Source of the DNA: Pantoea rwandensis | GTDB lineage: Bacteria; Pseudomonadota; Gammaproteobacteria; Enterobacterales; Enterobacteriaceae | NCBI RefSeq assembly: GCF_000759475.1 | Contig: NZ_CP009454.1 | Location: forward strand, 1-64,000 | Length of the DNA stretch: 64,000 nucleotides | Reading direction: 5' to 3' | Shown: positions 52,194-61,217 of the stretch, piece after piece | Numbering within the stretch: position 1 is the first letter of the stretch | How the letters are laid out: each line of letters begins with the position of its first letter | Position numbers and translations under genes: made by a program | Notes under the pieces: model-generated | Told to the model about the DNA's origin: nothing | The model's database searches: none | What the model saw: the letters and a program-made list of their open reading frames with translations, nothing else

Positions 52194-52483
52194 TGGCCGC
52201 TTATGTGGTGATGATTAAAGACGAAACGCTGGATAAAGATGAGCTGGCAACCTACGCGCAGAAAGCCGGTGAAGCACGCGGCGATCATCAGATTACGCCG
52301 CTGGCGTTTTATGGCGATCTCGACGTGCTGGAAGGCCGTGATGCGGAAGGCGTAGTGGTGCTGGAATTTGCGGATATTGATGCAGCAAAAGCCTGGTATC
52401 ACAGCCCGGCGTATCAGGAAGCAAAAGCCCACCGGGTTAAAGGCGCGAACTATCGCGTGTTGCTGGTTAAGGGTGTTGCCTGA
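52193..52483 (+). CDS. DUF1330 family protein
   Basis: 96 residues, start overlapping the yghU stop (TAATG). The ferredoxin-like dimeric alpha/beta-barrel is of DUF1330 type: MAAYVVMIKDETLD, ITPLAFYGDLDVLEGRDAEG, VVLEFADIDAAKAWYHSPAY and AKAHRVKGANYRVLLV. Members are small, probably metal-free enzymes or stress proteins. Co-translation with yghU suggests an oxidative or electrophile stress link. Confidence 0.87.
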   Translation: MAAYVVMIKDETLDKDELATYAQKAGEARGDHQITPLAFYGDLDVLEGRDAEGVVVLEFADIDAAKAWYHSPAYQEAKAHRVKGANYRVLLVKGVA

Positions 52484-52493
52484 TCGGCTAAAA

Positions 52494-52515
52494 GGGACGC
52501 ACCTCGGTGCGCCCT
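52494..52515 (+). terminator. Hairpin after the yghU operon
   Basis: GGGACGCACC and GGTGCGCCC pair around TC, 11 bases past the stop. The T-run is poor. Confidence 0.6.
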
Positions 52516-52560
52516 ATCAGCCAGAGTGGTCGTGATCTGCACGTTGCCTCTCGCCGATTT

Positions 52561-54012
52561 TCAATCCAATTTGAATAGCGCAATTGCCTGCTGTAATCGG
52601 TTAGCCTGCTGTTGCTGCTGATGCGCCACCTGCAAGGTTTCCGCCACGTGCTGAACGTTGTGATGCACGCTGTGATCGATGCTATTAATGCTTTGCTGAA
52701 TCTGCTCGATGCTCAAATTCTGCTGTTCGCTCATCTCTGATAACTCGGTCACCAGCTGTGCCAGCCCGCTGATGCTGCTGTGAATCTCGCGCATGGTTTG
52801 TGCCGCGTGCTCAATCTGCACCGTGCCATGCTCGATGCTCAACGTGCTGGCATCCATCAGTTGGCGAATTTCGCGGGCAGCATTCTCGCTGCGCATCGCC
52901 AGGTTGCGCACTTCACTTGCCACCACGGCAAAACCACGCCCCTGACTGCCAGCGCGCGCCGCTTCGACTGAGGCGTTCAGTGACAGAATATTGGTCTGGA
53001 AAGCGATGCCGTCGATCAATTCCAAAATCACTTTCACCCGCTGCGACTCTGCACTGATTTTCGCCATTGAGCCCTTCGCCGACTGGATATTTTCCTCTCC
53101 ATGCGTGGCCACCGCCCGTGCATCCCGCGCTAACTCGCTTGCACTCTGTGCTTTGTCACGCGTTAAGCTGGCAGCAATGCTGATTTCTGTCATCGCACTG
53201 GCCGCCACTTCCAGTGCCTGCGCCTGTTCATCGGTGCGGGTCGACAGTTCAGCGTTGCGTTGCAATATGCTTTCAGACTCCGTCAACAAGGCGCTCACGC
53301 CGAGGCTCACCTGATGAAGCGTGCCATGCATGGTGCCCAACGTGGTACTGAAAGTGCGGGCGAACGGGCTTTCACTCTGCTGGCTATCCGCATTCAGCGT
53401 CAGATACCCGGCCTGTTGGTTGATCTGTGAGGCCAGTTCCGCGACTTCACTCGCGGAACGTGCATCGGCGGCCATCTGACGCGCAATCACCAGTAAGATG
53501 GCGGTCTGCGCCACAACAAAAAGTGCATGAAACACCACCATGTCCCAGCCCGGATGATGGAACACCACCACGCCGAACAGGTCGTTTTCCTGCAGATAAT
53601 TAAACAGGATGTGATGCGTGGCCGCGGCTGCTGCCCCCATGATCAGTGGGCGGATATCGCGCCACGCCAGTAGCACCGACATCAATACAAATACCGAGAA
53701 GTGATATTCGGTTTCACCGTCGCCGAGTTGAATCAGTAAACCTGCCCAGCCGATCAGCAAGGCTGAGAGCACCAGCCTTGAAGTCAGCGTTCCGCGCAGG
53801 ACGGTGCCAAAGAAGGTCGACAGCAGTGCTAACGCCAGACCGGCCATCAACGCCACGGATAAGCCGTCATTCATCCATCCTACGCCAAGCGCAATCGGCC
53901 ACAATCCCCAGTTAAGGATCACCGCAAGGCTGTCTGCGCGCTGTGCAATACGTCGCAGCGAAACCATCTCCACCGGCGCGGCGTCCGGGCCTGACAAGGG
54001 CGTTGCGATCAT
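52561..54012 (-). CDS. Methyl-accepting chemotaxis protein with membrane-embedded sensor
   Basis: 483 residues from ATG 54012; the longer frame to 54234 overlaps the next gene's end and has no ribosome site. Five or six hydrophobic segments (about 45-205, for example [18 protein letters not shown] and [19 protein letters not shown]) replace the usual periplasmic ligand domain. No HAMP is obvious. The cytoplasmic signalling helix hairpin is canonical ([18 protein letters not shown], then [20 protein letters not shown]). No terminal CheR/CheB pentapeptide is visible. It follows a sugar-binding protein gene on the same strand, 208 bases away. It may sense sugar binding proteins or membrane energy state. 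Confidence 0.88.
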   Translation of the reverse strand: MIATPLSGPDAAPVEMVSLRRIAQRADSLAVILNWGLWPIALGVGWMNDGLSVALMAGLALALLSTFFGTVLRGTLTSRLVLSALLIGWAGLLIQLGDGETEYHFSVFVLMSVLLAWRDIRPLIMGAAAAATHHILFNYLQENDLFGVVVFHHPGWDMVVFHALFVVAQTAILLVIARQMAADARSASEVAELASQINQQAGYLTLNADSQQSESPFARTFSTTLGTMHGTLHQVSLGVSALLTESESILQRNAELSTRTDEQAQALEVAASAMTEISIAASLTRDKAQSASELARDARAVATHGEENIQSAKGSMAKISAESQRVKVILELIDGIAFQTNILSLNASVEAARAGSQGRGFAVVASEVRNLAMRSENAAREIRQLMDASTLSIEHGTVQIEHAAQTMREIHSSISGLAQLVTELSEMSEQQNLSIEQIQQSINSIDHSVHHNVQHVAETLQVAHQQQQQANRLQQAIALFKLD

Positions 54013-54220
54013 GACAATTTTCCACACCAGAGGTTGATTAAGATGCCCAACAATGAAGGGCCAAACGATCAGACTGAGTGGTGAAATTATCGGCGTGTTA
54101 ATGGGAAAGTTTAGGACCGTTAATAATTGAAAGGAAAGGATGTGAGCAGGTTCACTTGAATGCGATGATTCCTCGGGAAGCACAGGCGCAACGTCGTGCG
54201 CCTGTGCCGTATCGCTCAAC

Positions 54221-55135
54221 TCACTTCGCAGCAAACTGCGCGTAGTTCTCCGGAGTAATGGTCTGATACGGTATCCAGTTGTATTCCTTCACTTTCTGTT
54301 TATCCAGCAGTGCCTTCGTCACCTGCACCGCGCCGGTTGCCTGGCCTTTAGCATCCTGGAAAATGGTCAGCGTCATCTTGCCGTTTTTAACAAACTGCTG
54401 GCCATCGGGCGTGCCATCAATTCCCGCCACCAGAATCTTTTCATTTTTCGCCTGGCTGAGCGCCATGATGGCACCAATCGCCATTTCGTCATTATTAGCG
54501 GCAATCGCATCGATCGGGCGCTGATTCAACAGCCAGCTCGACACCACATCCACCGCCTCGTTGCGCTGCCACTTGGCGGTCTGCTTCTCAATCACCTTCA
54601 TGTCTTTGTATTTGGCGATCACCGCTTCGACCGCACGGGTGCGCTCGCGCGCCTCTTCATTGGACAGGGCGCCCATCAGAATCGCCACATTGCCTTTGTA
54701 ATTCATTTTCTTCGCTAACGCTTCCATCTGCATCTCACCGCCTAATGCGGAGTCAGAACCGACATAGGCCATGTCACCCGGCAGTTTCACTTCTGGCTTA
54801 CGGTTGACGAAAATCAGCGGGATATTGGCGTTCTTCGCTGCGTTGATCATCGGCAACACACCCTGGGTATCCACCGGATTAAGAATGATGGCATCCACGC
54901 CCTGGTTGATGAAATCATCCACCTGCTGCACTTGCAGTGCCACATCCCCTTTGGCATCCACAAACTGGCCGTCAAGCTGATTGGCTTTTAACTCTACCTG
55001 CATCTGCGTACGCAGAATCGAGACAAAGTTAAGGTCGAAGTTAGCCAGCGCAACGCCGACGGTGAAGGTTTTCGCACTGACGCTTAAACTCAGCAGCAGC
55101 GAGCACAGACAAAGCACGATGTTTCGGATGTTCAT
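54221..55135 (-). CDS. Sugar ABC transporter periplasmic binding protein, RbsB-type
   Basis: 304 residues from ATG 55135, following TACAGGAATCACCTC; the upstream frame is not coding. Signal peptide [20 protein letters not shown] is cut near SAKTF. The type I periplasmic-binding fold has [40 protein letters not shown] and [17 protein letters not shown], then [19 protein letters not shown]. It resembles ribose/inositol-binding proteins. No permease or ATPase gene is in the window, so it may work with a transporter elsewhere or report ligand to the adjacent chemoreceptor. It lies after the TIM-barrel gene in a likely operon. Confidence 0.87.
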   Translation of the reverse strand: MNIRNIVLCLCSLLLSLSVSAKTFTVGVALANFDLNFVSILRTQMQVELKANQLDGQFVDAKGDVALQVQQVDDFINQGVDAIILNPVDTQGVLPMINAAKNANIPLIFVNRKPEVKLPGDMAYVGSDSALGGEMQMEALAKKMNYKGNVAILMGALSNEEARERTRAVEAVIAKYKDMKVIEKQTAKWQRNEAVDVVSSWLLNQRPIDAIAANNDEMAIGAIMALSQAKNEKILVAGIDGTPDGQQFVKNGKMTLTIFQDAKGQATGAVQVTKALLDKQKVKEYNWIPYQTITPENYAQFAAK

Positions 55136-55208
55136 GAGGTGATTCCTGTAGGTTGAGGTTTTATTGTTATGACGCCGGGCAACAGGCAAATACCCGGCGG
55201 TAAAACGC

Positions 55209-55988
55209 TTAGATCGTGAAGTGATCGCGGAACTGCTCAAGCGCGGCCGTACTGTCACCACTGGCCCAGCCCTCCATCGCCACCGTGCCGCTGTAACCCA
55301 CTTCCTGCAGCGCACGTGCGATCGCGCGATAGTTGATTTCACCCGTTCCCGGCTGCTGGCGACCCGGTACGTCCGCCACCTGAACTTCGCCAATGGCGGA
55401 ACCGCTACGGCGAATCAGCTCAATCAAATTGCCCTCGCCAATCTGCGCATGGTAAAGGTCGAGATTCATCTTCAGCGCCGGGCTGTTGACCGCTTCCACC
55501 AGCGCCAGGGTATCGGCGGCCAGCGCGAACGGGGTGCCAGGATGATCGACCGGTAGATTGAGGTTTTCGAGGGTGAACACCCGCCCGGCGCGCTCGCCAA
55601 GTTGCGCCACTTTACGCAGCGTATCGACCGCTTTCAGCCACATCGCACCGGTGACCACTTCCACGGGTTTGACCGGCAAGCCTTTGTCATCCAGCCCGGT
55701 ACCGTGCAGATTTAGCCCTGGGCAGTTAAGCCGTTCAGCCACCGCCAGCGAGGCTTCGGCACTCTGCAGCAGCTGTTGGATCTCATCGTCGTCGGTGAGA
55801 TTGCCGGTGAGATAACCGGTCATGGAGGTGAATCGCGCACCTGTCGCGACCAGCGCATCAATGTCTTTATTGGCCCATCCCCAGATTTCGACCCCAAACC
55901 CCAGCGCGTGAATGCGTTTCACACGCTCAACGAAAGGCAGATCGAGGAACACCATTTCGGCACAAACCGAGAGTTGATAAGCAGCCAT
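55209..55988 (-). CDS. Hydroxypyruvate isomerase-like TIM-barrel protein
   Basis: 259 residues. Hyi-family order: ELSVCAEMVFLDLPF-type start (LSVCAEMVFLDLPFVERVKR), ALGFGVEIWGWANKD, LNLHGTGLDDK, FTLENLNLPVDHPGTPF with the first metal Glu, MNLDLYHAQIGEGNLIEL with Asp and His, and GEVQVADVPGRQQPGTGEIN, which is diagnostic. It ends AMEGWASGDSTAALEQF with the last Glu. Its ATG overlaps the stop of the Gfo/Idh gene. It probably isomerises the 2-keto product of that dehydrogenase. Confidence 0.87.
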   Translation of the reverse strand: MAAYQLSVCAEMVFLDLPFVERVKRIHALGFGVEIWGWANKDIDALVATGARFTSMTGYLTGNLTDDDEIQQLLQSAEASLAVAERLNCPGLNLHGTGLDDKGLPVKPVEVVTGAMWLKAVDTLRKVAQLGERAGRVFTLENLNLPVDHPGTPFALAADTLALVEAVNSPALKMNLDLYHAQIGEGNLIELIRRSGSAIGEVQVADVPGRQQPGTGEINYRAIARALQEVGYSGTVAMEGWASGDSTAALEQFRDHFTI

Positions 55989-57007
55989 TAGCGTGCTCCC
56001 ACTTTGACAGGCAGGTTGAGGGTGACCGATTCAATGCAGGCCAGCGCAATTTCCAACGCATTGCGTGCATCTTCGCCGGTGGCGCGCGGTGTTTCGCCAG
56101 TGCGGATGCAGCGGGCAAACTCGATCATCTCCGCCACATAGGCTTCGCGCAGCAGATCGGAATCCATACGCGAAGTCTCCATGCTGATACCACTCGCGCT
56201 GTAGCGCACGCAGTTGGAAGAGGTGATGTGGCCCGCCTGCAGCATCCCTTTACTGCCAAACACCTCGCCGCGCACGTCGTAGCCGTACACCGCCTGGAAG
56301 TTGGCCTCTGCGATGGCAATCGCTCCGTTATCAAAACGAATCGTCACCACCGAGGTATCCAGCAAGCCTTTATCTTTGAAGTCCGGACGCACCAGCGCAT
56401 CGGCGATGGCATACACTTCCACCGGCTTCGCCCCATGATTGAAGTGCAGCAGGGTGTCGAAATCGTGGATCAGCGTTTCGAGATAAATGGTCCACTGCGG
56501 GATGCGTGACGGATCGTGCAGCGCCGGATCGCGTGTCACAGAACGACTTAACTGCGTAATGCCGTTCTCGCCTGCCTTCACTGCCGCTATCGCCGCGGCA
56601 AAACCCGCATCGAAACGGCGATTGAAGCCCACCTGCAACACCACTCCCGCGCTTATGGCGGCCGCAATCGCCCGGTCAGCTTCCTCCAGCGTGACCGCCA
56701 TTGGCTTCTCACAAAATACGTGCTTACCGGCATTCGCTGCGGCAATCACCCACTCGGCATGGGTGCGAGCGGGTGCCGCAATCGCAATCGCATCAATCTC
56801 CGGATCCCGCAACAGTGCGTGCAAATCGCTGTAGGCTTTCGCGACACCGAGCTTGCTGGCAAGTTTTTCTGCAGCACCGGGCTGCGGATCGGCGACTGCC
56901 GCCAACGTGGCACCGGGTACGCGATACGCCAGATTTTCGGCGTGGAAGCTGCCCATTCGTCCTGCGCCAATCAAACCCACACGAACCGGTTGAAGATGAA
57001 ATGTCAT
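55988..57007 (-). CDS. Inositol 2-dehydrogenase-like oxidoreductase (IolG type)
   Basis: 339 residues from ATG 57007, with AAGGA 6 bases upstream; the preceding ATG at 57013 would abut the ribosome site. NAD motif RVGLIGAGRMGSFHAENLAY, lysine in VFCEKPMAVTLEEA, VGFNRRFDAGFAAAIAAVKA, and YLETLIHDFDTLLHF with the catalytic Asp/His. The Rossmann start is of IolG type. It is the first gene of an operon with the Hyi-like barrel and the sugar-binding protein, read from a sigma-54 promoter at 57081-57066. Substrate is likely a cyclitol or sugar. Confidence 0.88.
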   Translation of the reverse strand: MTFHLQPVRVGLIGAGRMGSFHAENLAYRVPGATLAAVADPQPGAAEKLASKLGVAKAYSDLHALLRDPEIDAIAIAAPARTHAEWVIAAANAGKHVFCEKPMAVTLEEADRAIAAAISAGVVLQVGFNRRFDAGFAAAIAAVKAGENGITQLSRSVTRDPALHDPSRIPQWTIYLETLIHDFDTLLHFNHGAKPVEVYAIADALVRPDFKDKGLLDTSVVTIRFDNGAIAIAEANFQAVYGYDVRGEVFGSKGMLQAGHITSSNCVRYSASGISMETSRMDSDLLREAYVAEMIEFARCIRTGETPRATGEDARNALEIALACIESVTLNLPVKVGAR

Positions 57008-57065
57008 AATCATTCCTTACTGTTTTGGATATGTCCGTTCGGGACAGAGGAGATAGGCATTTCAT

Positions 57066-57081
57066 TGCAATTCAGATGCCA
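57066..57081 (-). promoter_or_regulatory. Sigma-54 promoter of the IolG-type operon
   Basis: Minus strand TGGCATCTGAATTGCA has the GG and GC doublets at the right spacing and matches TGGCAC-N5-TTGCA but for one base. It lies about 60 bases before the gene at 57007 and faces the sigma-54 activator gene. Confidence 0.8.
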
Positions 57082-57144
57082 ACTGAAAAACGGGGAATTG
57101 TGTGAGGCACTACACAGCCTTGCGCCTTAGATTGCACATAAACT

Positions 57145-57168
57145 TTACATGTCAACTTCACATGTTAA
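57145..57168. promoter_or_regulatory. Putative upstream activator site
   Basis: Two ACATGT palindromes at 57147-57152 and 57160-57165 lie within TTACATGTCAA and CACATGTTAA, about 70-90 bases upstream of the sigma-54 promoter. This is a suitable place for the divergently encoded activator. Confidence 0.5.
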
Positions 57169-57203
57169 TAAAATGGACATTCCAGATTAGTCAGGAGCCG
57201 CTG

Positions 57204-59162
57204 ATGCGCACCAGCGAACGTCTACCGTTTAAAGATGAAAGCGATCCCATCTTCAGCCTGCCGGAAGGGTCTGAAGCGGGCGAGTGGGATACCCTGCTCT
57301 GGCAGGGCTGGCACAGCTTTGTCAGGGGTGAACAACCGGGCTGGATGCGCCGCAGTATTTTGCAGTCATGGCAACGTTCGCAGCAGCGTGCCATCGATCC
57401 CCACACCTTCGTCTACACTTCGCCACCGGCGGATGAGCTGGCGGCCATCCTTGCGCACAATGCTGAGCTGATTGTGGTGGCGCGTAACGTGATGGAAAAT
57501 CTGCTGGCCTACAACCCGGATGGCCATATCAACCTCACCGACGCGCAAGGTGTCACGCTGCATTTTTGCGGCGCTGATTTGACGCCGATCGGTAGCATCC
57601 TGAGCGAAGAGGTGCTCGGCACCAACTGCACAGCTCGTTGCCTGATTGAGCAACGGCTGGTGTATGTGTTGAGCGGGGAAAACTGGAAGATCGATCTGCG
57701 TAAGCGCCACTACCAGTGCGCCGCCGCGCCGATTCGGGATGCCAGCGGCCAACTGCTCGGCGTGCTCACACTCACCGCCACACCGGATAACTTCAATGCG
57801 CACACGCTGGGCACGGTGCAGGCCGCTGCGGAAGCGGTGGGACAACAATTAATGTTGCGCAGTTTGCTGGCGGAACAGCAGTCGATCCTGGAAACCCTGA
57901 ATGAGGGCGTGATCGTCTGCGATCGCCACGGACGGATCAAAACGTTAAACCGCTATGCGCGGCAGATCTTCAGTGGTCTCGATCCTCAGGCCGGGCCGAT
58001 TGATGTGTTACTGCAACCCCAGGGAGGAGCGCTGCTGACCATGCCATTCTGTAATGACCGTGAGTTGCAGTTTATCCCGGATGGCGTGCAGCCCCTCTCC
58101 TGCCTGATTTCATTAATGCCCGCACCCGATGGTGGCCGCGTGCTGTCACTGCGCGAGAACCAGCGCATCCGCGCGATTACGCGGCAGGTAATGGGCGTCA
58201 GCGCCAGTTATACCTTTGAGATGATTCGCGGCCACGCGCCGCGCGTGCAGCAGGCCATTCAGAAGGCGCGTGCTAGCAGCCGCACCGATAGCACCGTGCT
58301 GTTAAGCGGTGAAAGCGGCACCGGCAAGGAGCTGTTCGCGCAGGCGATCCATAACGCCAGTCCACGGCATCAGGAGCCCTTTATCGCTCTCAACTGCGGC
58401 GCACTGCCGCGTGACCTGGTGCAAAGTGAGCTGTTTGGCTATGTCGATGGCGCATTCACCGGTTCCCGGCGCGGCGGCTCCGCAGGAAAATTCGAGCTGG
58501 CGGATGGCGGCACGCTGTTTTTGGATGAAATTGGCGAAATGCCGCTGGAGGCGCAAACCAGCCTGCTGCGCGTATTACAAGAGAGTGAAGTGGTGCGTAT
58601 CGGCGCCGCGCATCCGCTCAAGGTCAATGTGCGCATCATTGCCGCCACGCACTGTAATCTGCTGGATGCCGTAGAGAAAGGCGCCTTTCGCCGCGACCTG
58701 TATTACCGTCTTAACGTGATTTCATTAGCCATTCCGCCGTTGCGAGAACGTCAGGAAGATATTCCAGGTCTGGTGAATACGTTTATTCAGGCGCTTTGTA
58801 CCCGATTGAAACGCATCGCGCCGCAGGTGTCGTCTGAAGCCATGCACTGCTTACAGGCGTGGCACTGGCCGGGCAACGTACGTGAACTGGAGAACCTGGT
58901 TGAACGCATGGTGAATTTGTGTGAAGGGCTGGAGATTGGCAAACCGGATTTGCCGGAAGAGATGACGCAGCGCGTCCCGCCACCACAATCCAGCGTTTTA
59001 ACATCACTGCAGGAAAATGAGCGCCAGCATGTATTGCAGGTAGTGAGTGAGCAGAAAGGCAACCTGCGTCAGTCGGCACAGCAACTGGGGATTTCACGGA
59101 CCGCGCTGTATAACAAACTGAATATCTGGCAGGTGGATGTCATGGCATTGCGAGGGAAATAG
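57204..59162 (+). CDS. DhaR/AcoR-like sigma-54-dependent activator
   Basis: 652 residues from ATG 57204, after CAGGAGCCGCTG. A GAF-type sensor (about 60-230; INLTDAQGVTLHFCGADLTP and VLGTNCTARCLIEQ), a PAS domain (ILETLNEGVIVCDRHGRIKT), an AAA+ domain (Walker A LLSGESGTGKELFAQAIH; FELADGGTLFLDEIGEMPLE; RRDLYYRLNVISLAIPPLRE), and a Fis-type HTH (NLRQSAQQLGISRTALYNKL). The sigma-54 contact loop is GAFTGS instead of GAFTGA. It probably activates the divergent IolG operon. The inducer is unknown; DhaR relatives respond to kinase/co-activator inputs. Confidence 0.88.
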   Translation: MRTSERLPFKDESDPIFSLPEGSEAGEWDTLLWQGWHSFVRGEQPGWMRRSILQSWQRSQQRAIDPHTFVYTSPPADELAAILAHNAELIVVARNVMENLLAYNPDGHINLTDAQGVTLHFCGADLTPIGSILSEEVLGTNCTARCLIEQRLVYVLSGENWKIDLRKRHYQCAAAPIRDASGQLLGVLTLTATPDNFNAHTLGTVQAAAEAVGQQLMLRSLLAEQQSILETLNEGVIVCDRHGRIKTLNRYARQIFSGLDPQAGPIDVLLQPQGGALLTMPFCNDRELQFIPDGVQPLSCLISLMPAPDGGRVLSLRENQRIRAITRQVMGVSASYTFEMIRGHAPRVQQAIQKARASSRTDSTVLLSGESGTGKELFAQAIHNASPRHQEPFIALNCGALPRDLVQSELFGYVDGAFTGSRRGGSAGKFELADGGTLFLDEIGEMPLEAQTSLLRVLQESEVVRIGAAHPLKVNVRIIAATHCNLLDAVEKGAFRRDLYYRLNVISLAIPPLRERQEDIPGLVNTFIQALCTRLKRIAPQVSSEAMHCLQAWHWPGNVRELENLVERMVNLCEGLEIGKPDLPEEMTQRVPPPQSSVLTSLQENERQHVLQVVSEQKGNLRQSAQQLGISRTALYNKLNIWQVDVMALRGK

Positions 59163-59214
59163 GTTAAAACAGTGCATGTGCTTCCCTTAACCCACCCGCT
59201 CTCGTGCCAACACT

Positions 59215-59240
59215 CCCTGAATCCTGGGCGGGATTCAGGG
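59215..59240 (+). terminator. Hairpin after the activator gene
   Basis: CCCTGAATCC and GGATTCAGGG pair around TGGGCG, about 53 bases past the stop. No T-run follows. Confidence 0.5.
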
Positions 59241-59274
59241 AAGACAGATGAGGGGGCAGCATATTGCCCGCTCG

Positions 59275-59434
59275 CTACAATGACGCTCCACCGCAAGTCA
59301 CTCACTCTTGCCCGGTTATCGCATCAGCTGCGGGTAACAGTACAAAACCGCCATCTACAACGACGCTCCACCGCAGATCACCAATTCCTGCCCGGTTATT
59401 GCATCTGCAGCGGGTGACAGCACAAAACCTGCCA
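59275..59434. repeat. Tandem 80-base duplication of the SDR gene's 3' end
   Basis: Copy 2 (59355-59434) encodes the last codons of the SDR gene. Copy 1 (59275-59354), just past its stop, repeats the same sequence with about 15 differences (shared CGACGCTCCACCGCA-like and GCCCGGTTAT blocks). Copy 1 reads PAADAITGQE then a stop in the corresponding frame, so it is a dead duplicate. Confidence 0.75.
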
Positions 59435-60032
59435 GCGCCGCCACTTCCTCCGGCTTGATGTAGCGTCCGATAGGGGGCAGCTTCGGGGGAGAACTGGCAC
59501 GCCCGGGTTGCAGCAGCATGGGCGTCTCGGTGGCTCCGGGCGCGATCACATTCACAGTAATCCCCTGCGGCGCTAATTCAGCCGCCCAGCTTCGCGCCAT
59601 ACCGACCATCGCCGCTTTGGTGCTGACATACTGGCTGCGATGAGCGGCACCGCGTGAAGTGCGACTGCCGATCAGCAAAATGCGGTCGCCCTGCGTCATC
59701 TGCGGCTGCAGCGCGTTCGCCATGATCTGCGCCACCTGCACATGCAGATACCACAGGCGCGCACTCTGCTCCTCATCAAGATCGCCGAGTGGCGCAGCCG
59801 CCATCATGCCCGCAGCATGCACCAGCGCATCCACCTTGGGTAAAACAGCCAGCGCCTGCTTCAGCAATCGGGCATCAAACAGATCCACACTCACCGAGGT
59901 AAAGGCGGGATGATCTTTCTTTACCAGCGTGCGGCTAAATCCCGTCACCTGCCAGCCCTGCGCCAGCAGATGATCGGCAATCGCCGCGCCAATCCCGGAG
60001 CTAACCCCCGTCACCAGCGCGTGTCGGCTCAT
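59355..60032 (-). CDS. Short-chain dehydrogenase/reductase
   Basis: 225 residues from ATG 60032, overlapping the sialidase-like gene's stop (ATGA). Motifs: ALVTGVSSGIGAAIADHLLA, VDALVHAAGMMAAAPLGDL, IGSRTSRGAAHRSQYVSTKA with catalytic Ser, Tyr and Lys, and IAPGATETPMLL. C-terminal ADAITGQELVICGGASL is standard. Co-translation with a sialidase-like protein and a symporter suggests it oxidises or reduces the imported sugar. Its substrate cannot be told from sequence. The 3' end has been tandemly duplicated. Confidence 0.86.
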   Translation of the reverse strand: MSRHALVTGVSSGIGAAIADHLLAQGWQVTGFSRTLVKKDHPAFTSVSVDLFDARLLKQALAVLPKVDALVHAAGMMAAAPLGDLDEEQSARLWYLHVQVAQIMANALQPQMTQGDRILLIGSRTSRGAAHRSQYVSTKAAMVGMARSWAAELAPQGITVNVIAPGATETPMLLQPGRASSPPKLPPIGRYIKPEEVAALAGFVLSPAADAITGQELVICGGASL

Positions 60033-61216
60033 TGCTCTCCCCTCGCCCACGCTTCGTTAACGCGGACGTACTTAATCGCCTGACGGAAATAGGTGTAGGC
60101 GATATGCAGTGCGCCGTCCTCACTCTGCTTGATGCTGGGATACGAGAACTCGCGGTTGAGCTTCTGCTGCGAATTGTTGGTCATGCAGTAGCCGTCGCCT
60201 TCGTCGAGATGACGCTGCCACGGCCAGCTTTGGCCGCCATCCGGGGAGATGGCCAGCGTCATCGGTGCACGCGGTGCCCCCCAGAACGCGGTACGTCCGG
60301 TGTGCACCACCGGCTCGGCCGCCACCGCCACATCGTCATCCTCATCTTCGATTTCGTCATACAGCGACAGGCGACGCTCGCTGGCATCTTTGGCACTCAT
60401 GGCGTTGAACACCAGCGCCAGATGGCCGTTATTCAGTGTGGTCACCTGAATAGAGGAGTTGTTGTTTGGCAGTTCAGTCGCCACCGGCGCACTCCAGCTT
60501 TCACCGCCATCCGTCGAACGACTTTGATAGATAAAGTCCGCCCAACGGCTGCGATACAGCGCCAGTAAGCTGCCATCCTGCAATAAAGTAATGTTCATGT
60601 GCACACAGCCGAGGCTATCCGGCACCGCCACATCGCGCCAGCTTTTGCCTTTATCACTGGAGATTTTTACCGCGCTAATGTCGTCATTACCGACCCATTT
60701 TACGCCCGGCTGAGTGCGGCAATAGAACACCGGTAACAGCCAGTTGCCATTCGGTAACACGGTAATTGGCTGGCGAATAAAGGTGCCGGGCTGATCGAGC
60801 AGCGTGTCGATGGCGCTCCAGTTGCGGCCGAAATCGCGCGACTGGCGATAGCGCACAATGGCCGTGTCCTGATTACCGGACTTTTGCGCTGTCCATAACA
60901 GCCACAATACCTGGTCAGGATCGAGGAACAGCACCGGGTTCTGCTCAGAGCGCGTCGAATCATCCGAGAGTTTTTGCGCTTCGCTCCACTGGCTGCTGCC
61001 TTGTTCCAGGCGTGAGCACCACACAGAGATATCGGCAATTCCTTCCTGCGTGCCACCAAACCAGACACACAGCAGGTCGCCGTTGGGCAGCGGCAGCAAA
61101 TTAGCGGCGTGATTCTGCGGACAGACCGAAGGCAGCATCGCCGTGAGCTGCTGCGCATCCTGCGCGTGCGGATGAAGGTTACCGTTACGTTCGACGGTAA
61201 TCGTTGAATCGGTCAT
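60029..61216 (-). CDS. Sialidase-like protein with Asp boxes, cytoplasmic
   Basis: 395 residues from ATG 61216. Six-bladed beta-propeller of the exo-sialidase (BNR) type, with Asp boxes SSDKGKSWRDV, STDGGESWSAP and SPDGGQSWPWQR, and an Arg-rich early motif. LPNGDLLCVWFGGTQEGIAD and RQPITVLPNGNWLLPVFYCR are as in neuraminidase-like proteins of gut and plant bacteria. No signal peptide is present, so it works in the cytoplasm, perhaps on an imported oligosaccharide or as a keto-deoxy-sugar hydrolase. It overlaps the SDR gene and is 1 base from the symporter gene. Confidence 0.83.
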   Translation of the reverse strand: MTDSTITVERNGNLHPHAQDAQQLTAMLPSVCPQNHAANLLPLPNGDLLCVWFGGTQEGIADISVWCSRLEQGSSQWSEAQKLSDDSTRSEQNPVLFLDPDQVLWLLWTAQKSGNQDTAIVRYRQSRDFGRNWSAIDTLLDQPGTFIRQPITVLPNGNWLLPVFYCRTQPGVKWVGNDDISAVKISSDKGKSWRDVAVPDSLGCVHMNITLLQDGSLLALYRSRWADFIYQSRSTDGGESWSAPVATELPNNNSSIQVTTLNNGHLALVFNAMSAKDASERRLSLYDEIEDEDDDVAVAAEPVVHTGRTAFWGAPRAPMTLAISPDGGQSWPWQRHLDEGDGYCMTNNSQQKLNREFSYPSIKQSEDGALHIAYTYFRQAIKYVRVNEAWARGEQ

Positions 61217-61217
61217 A

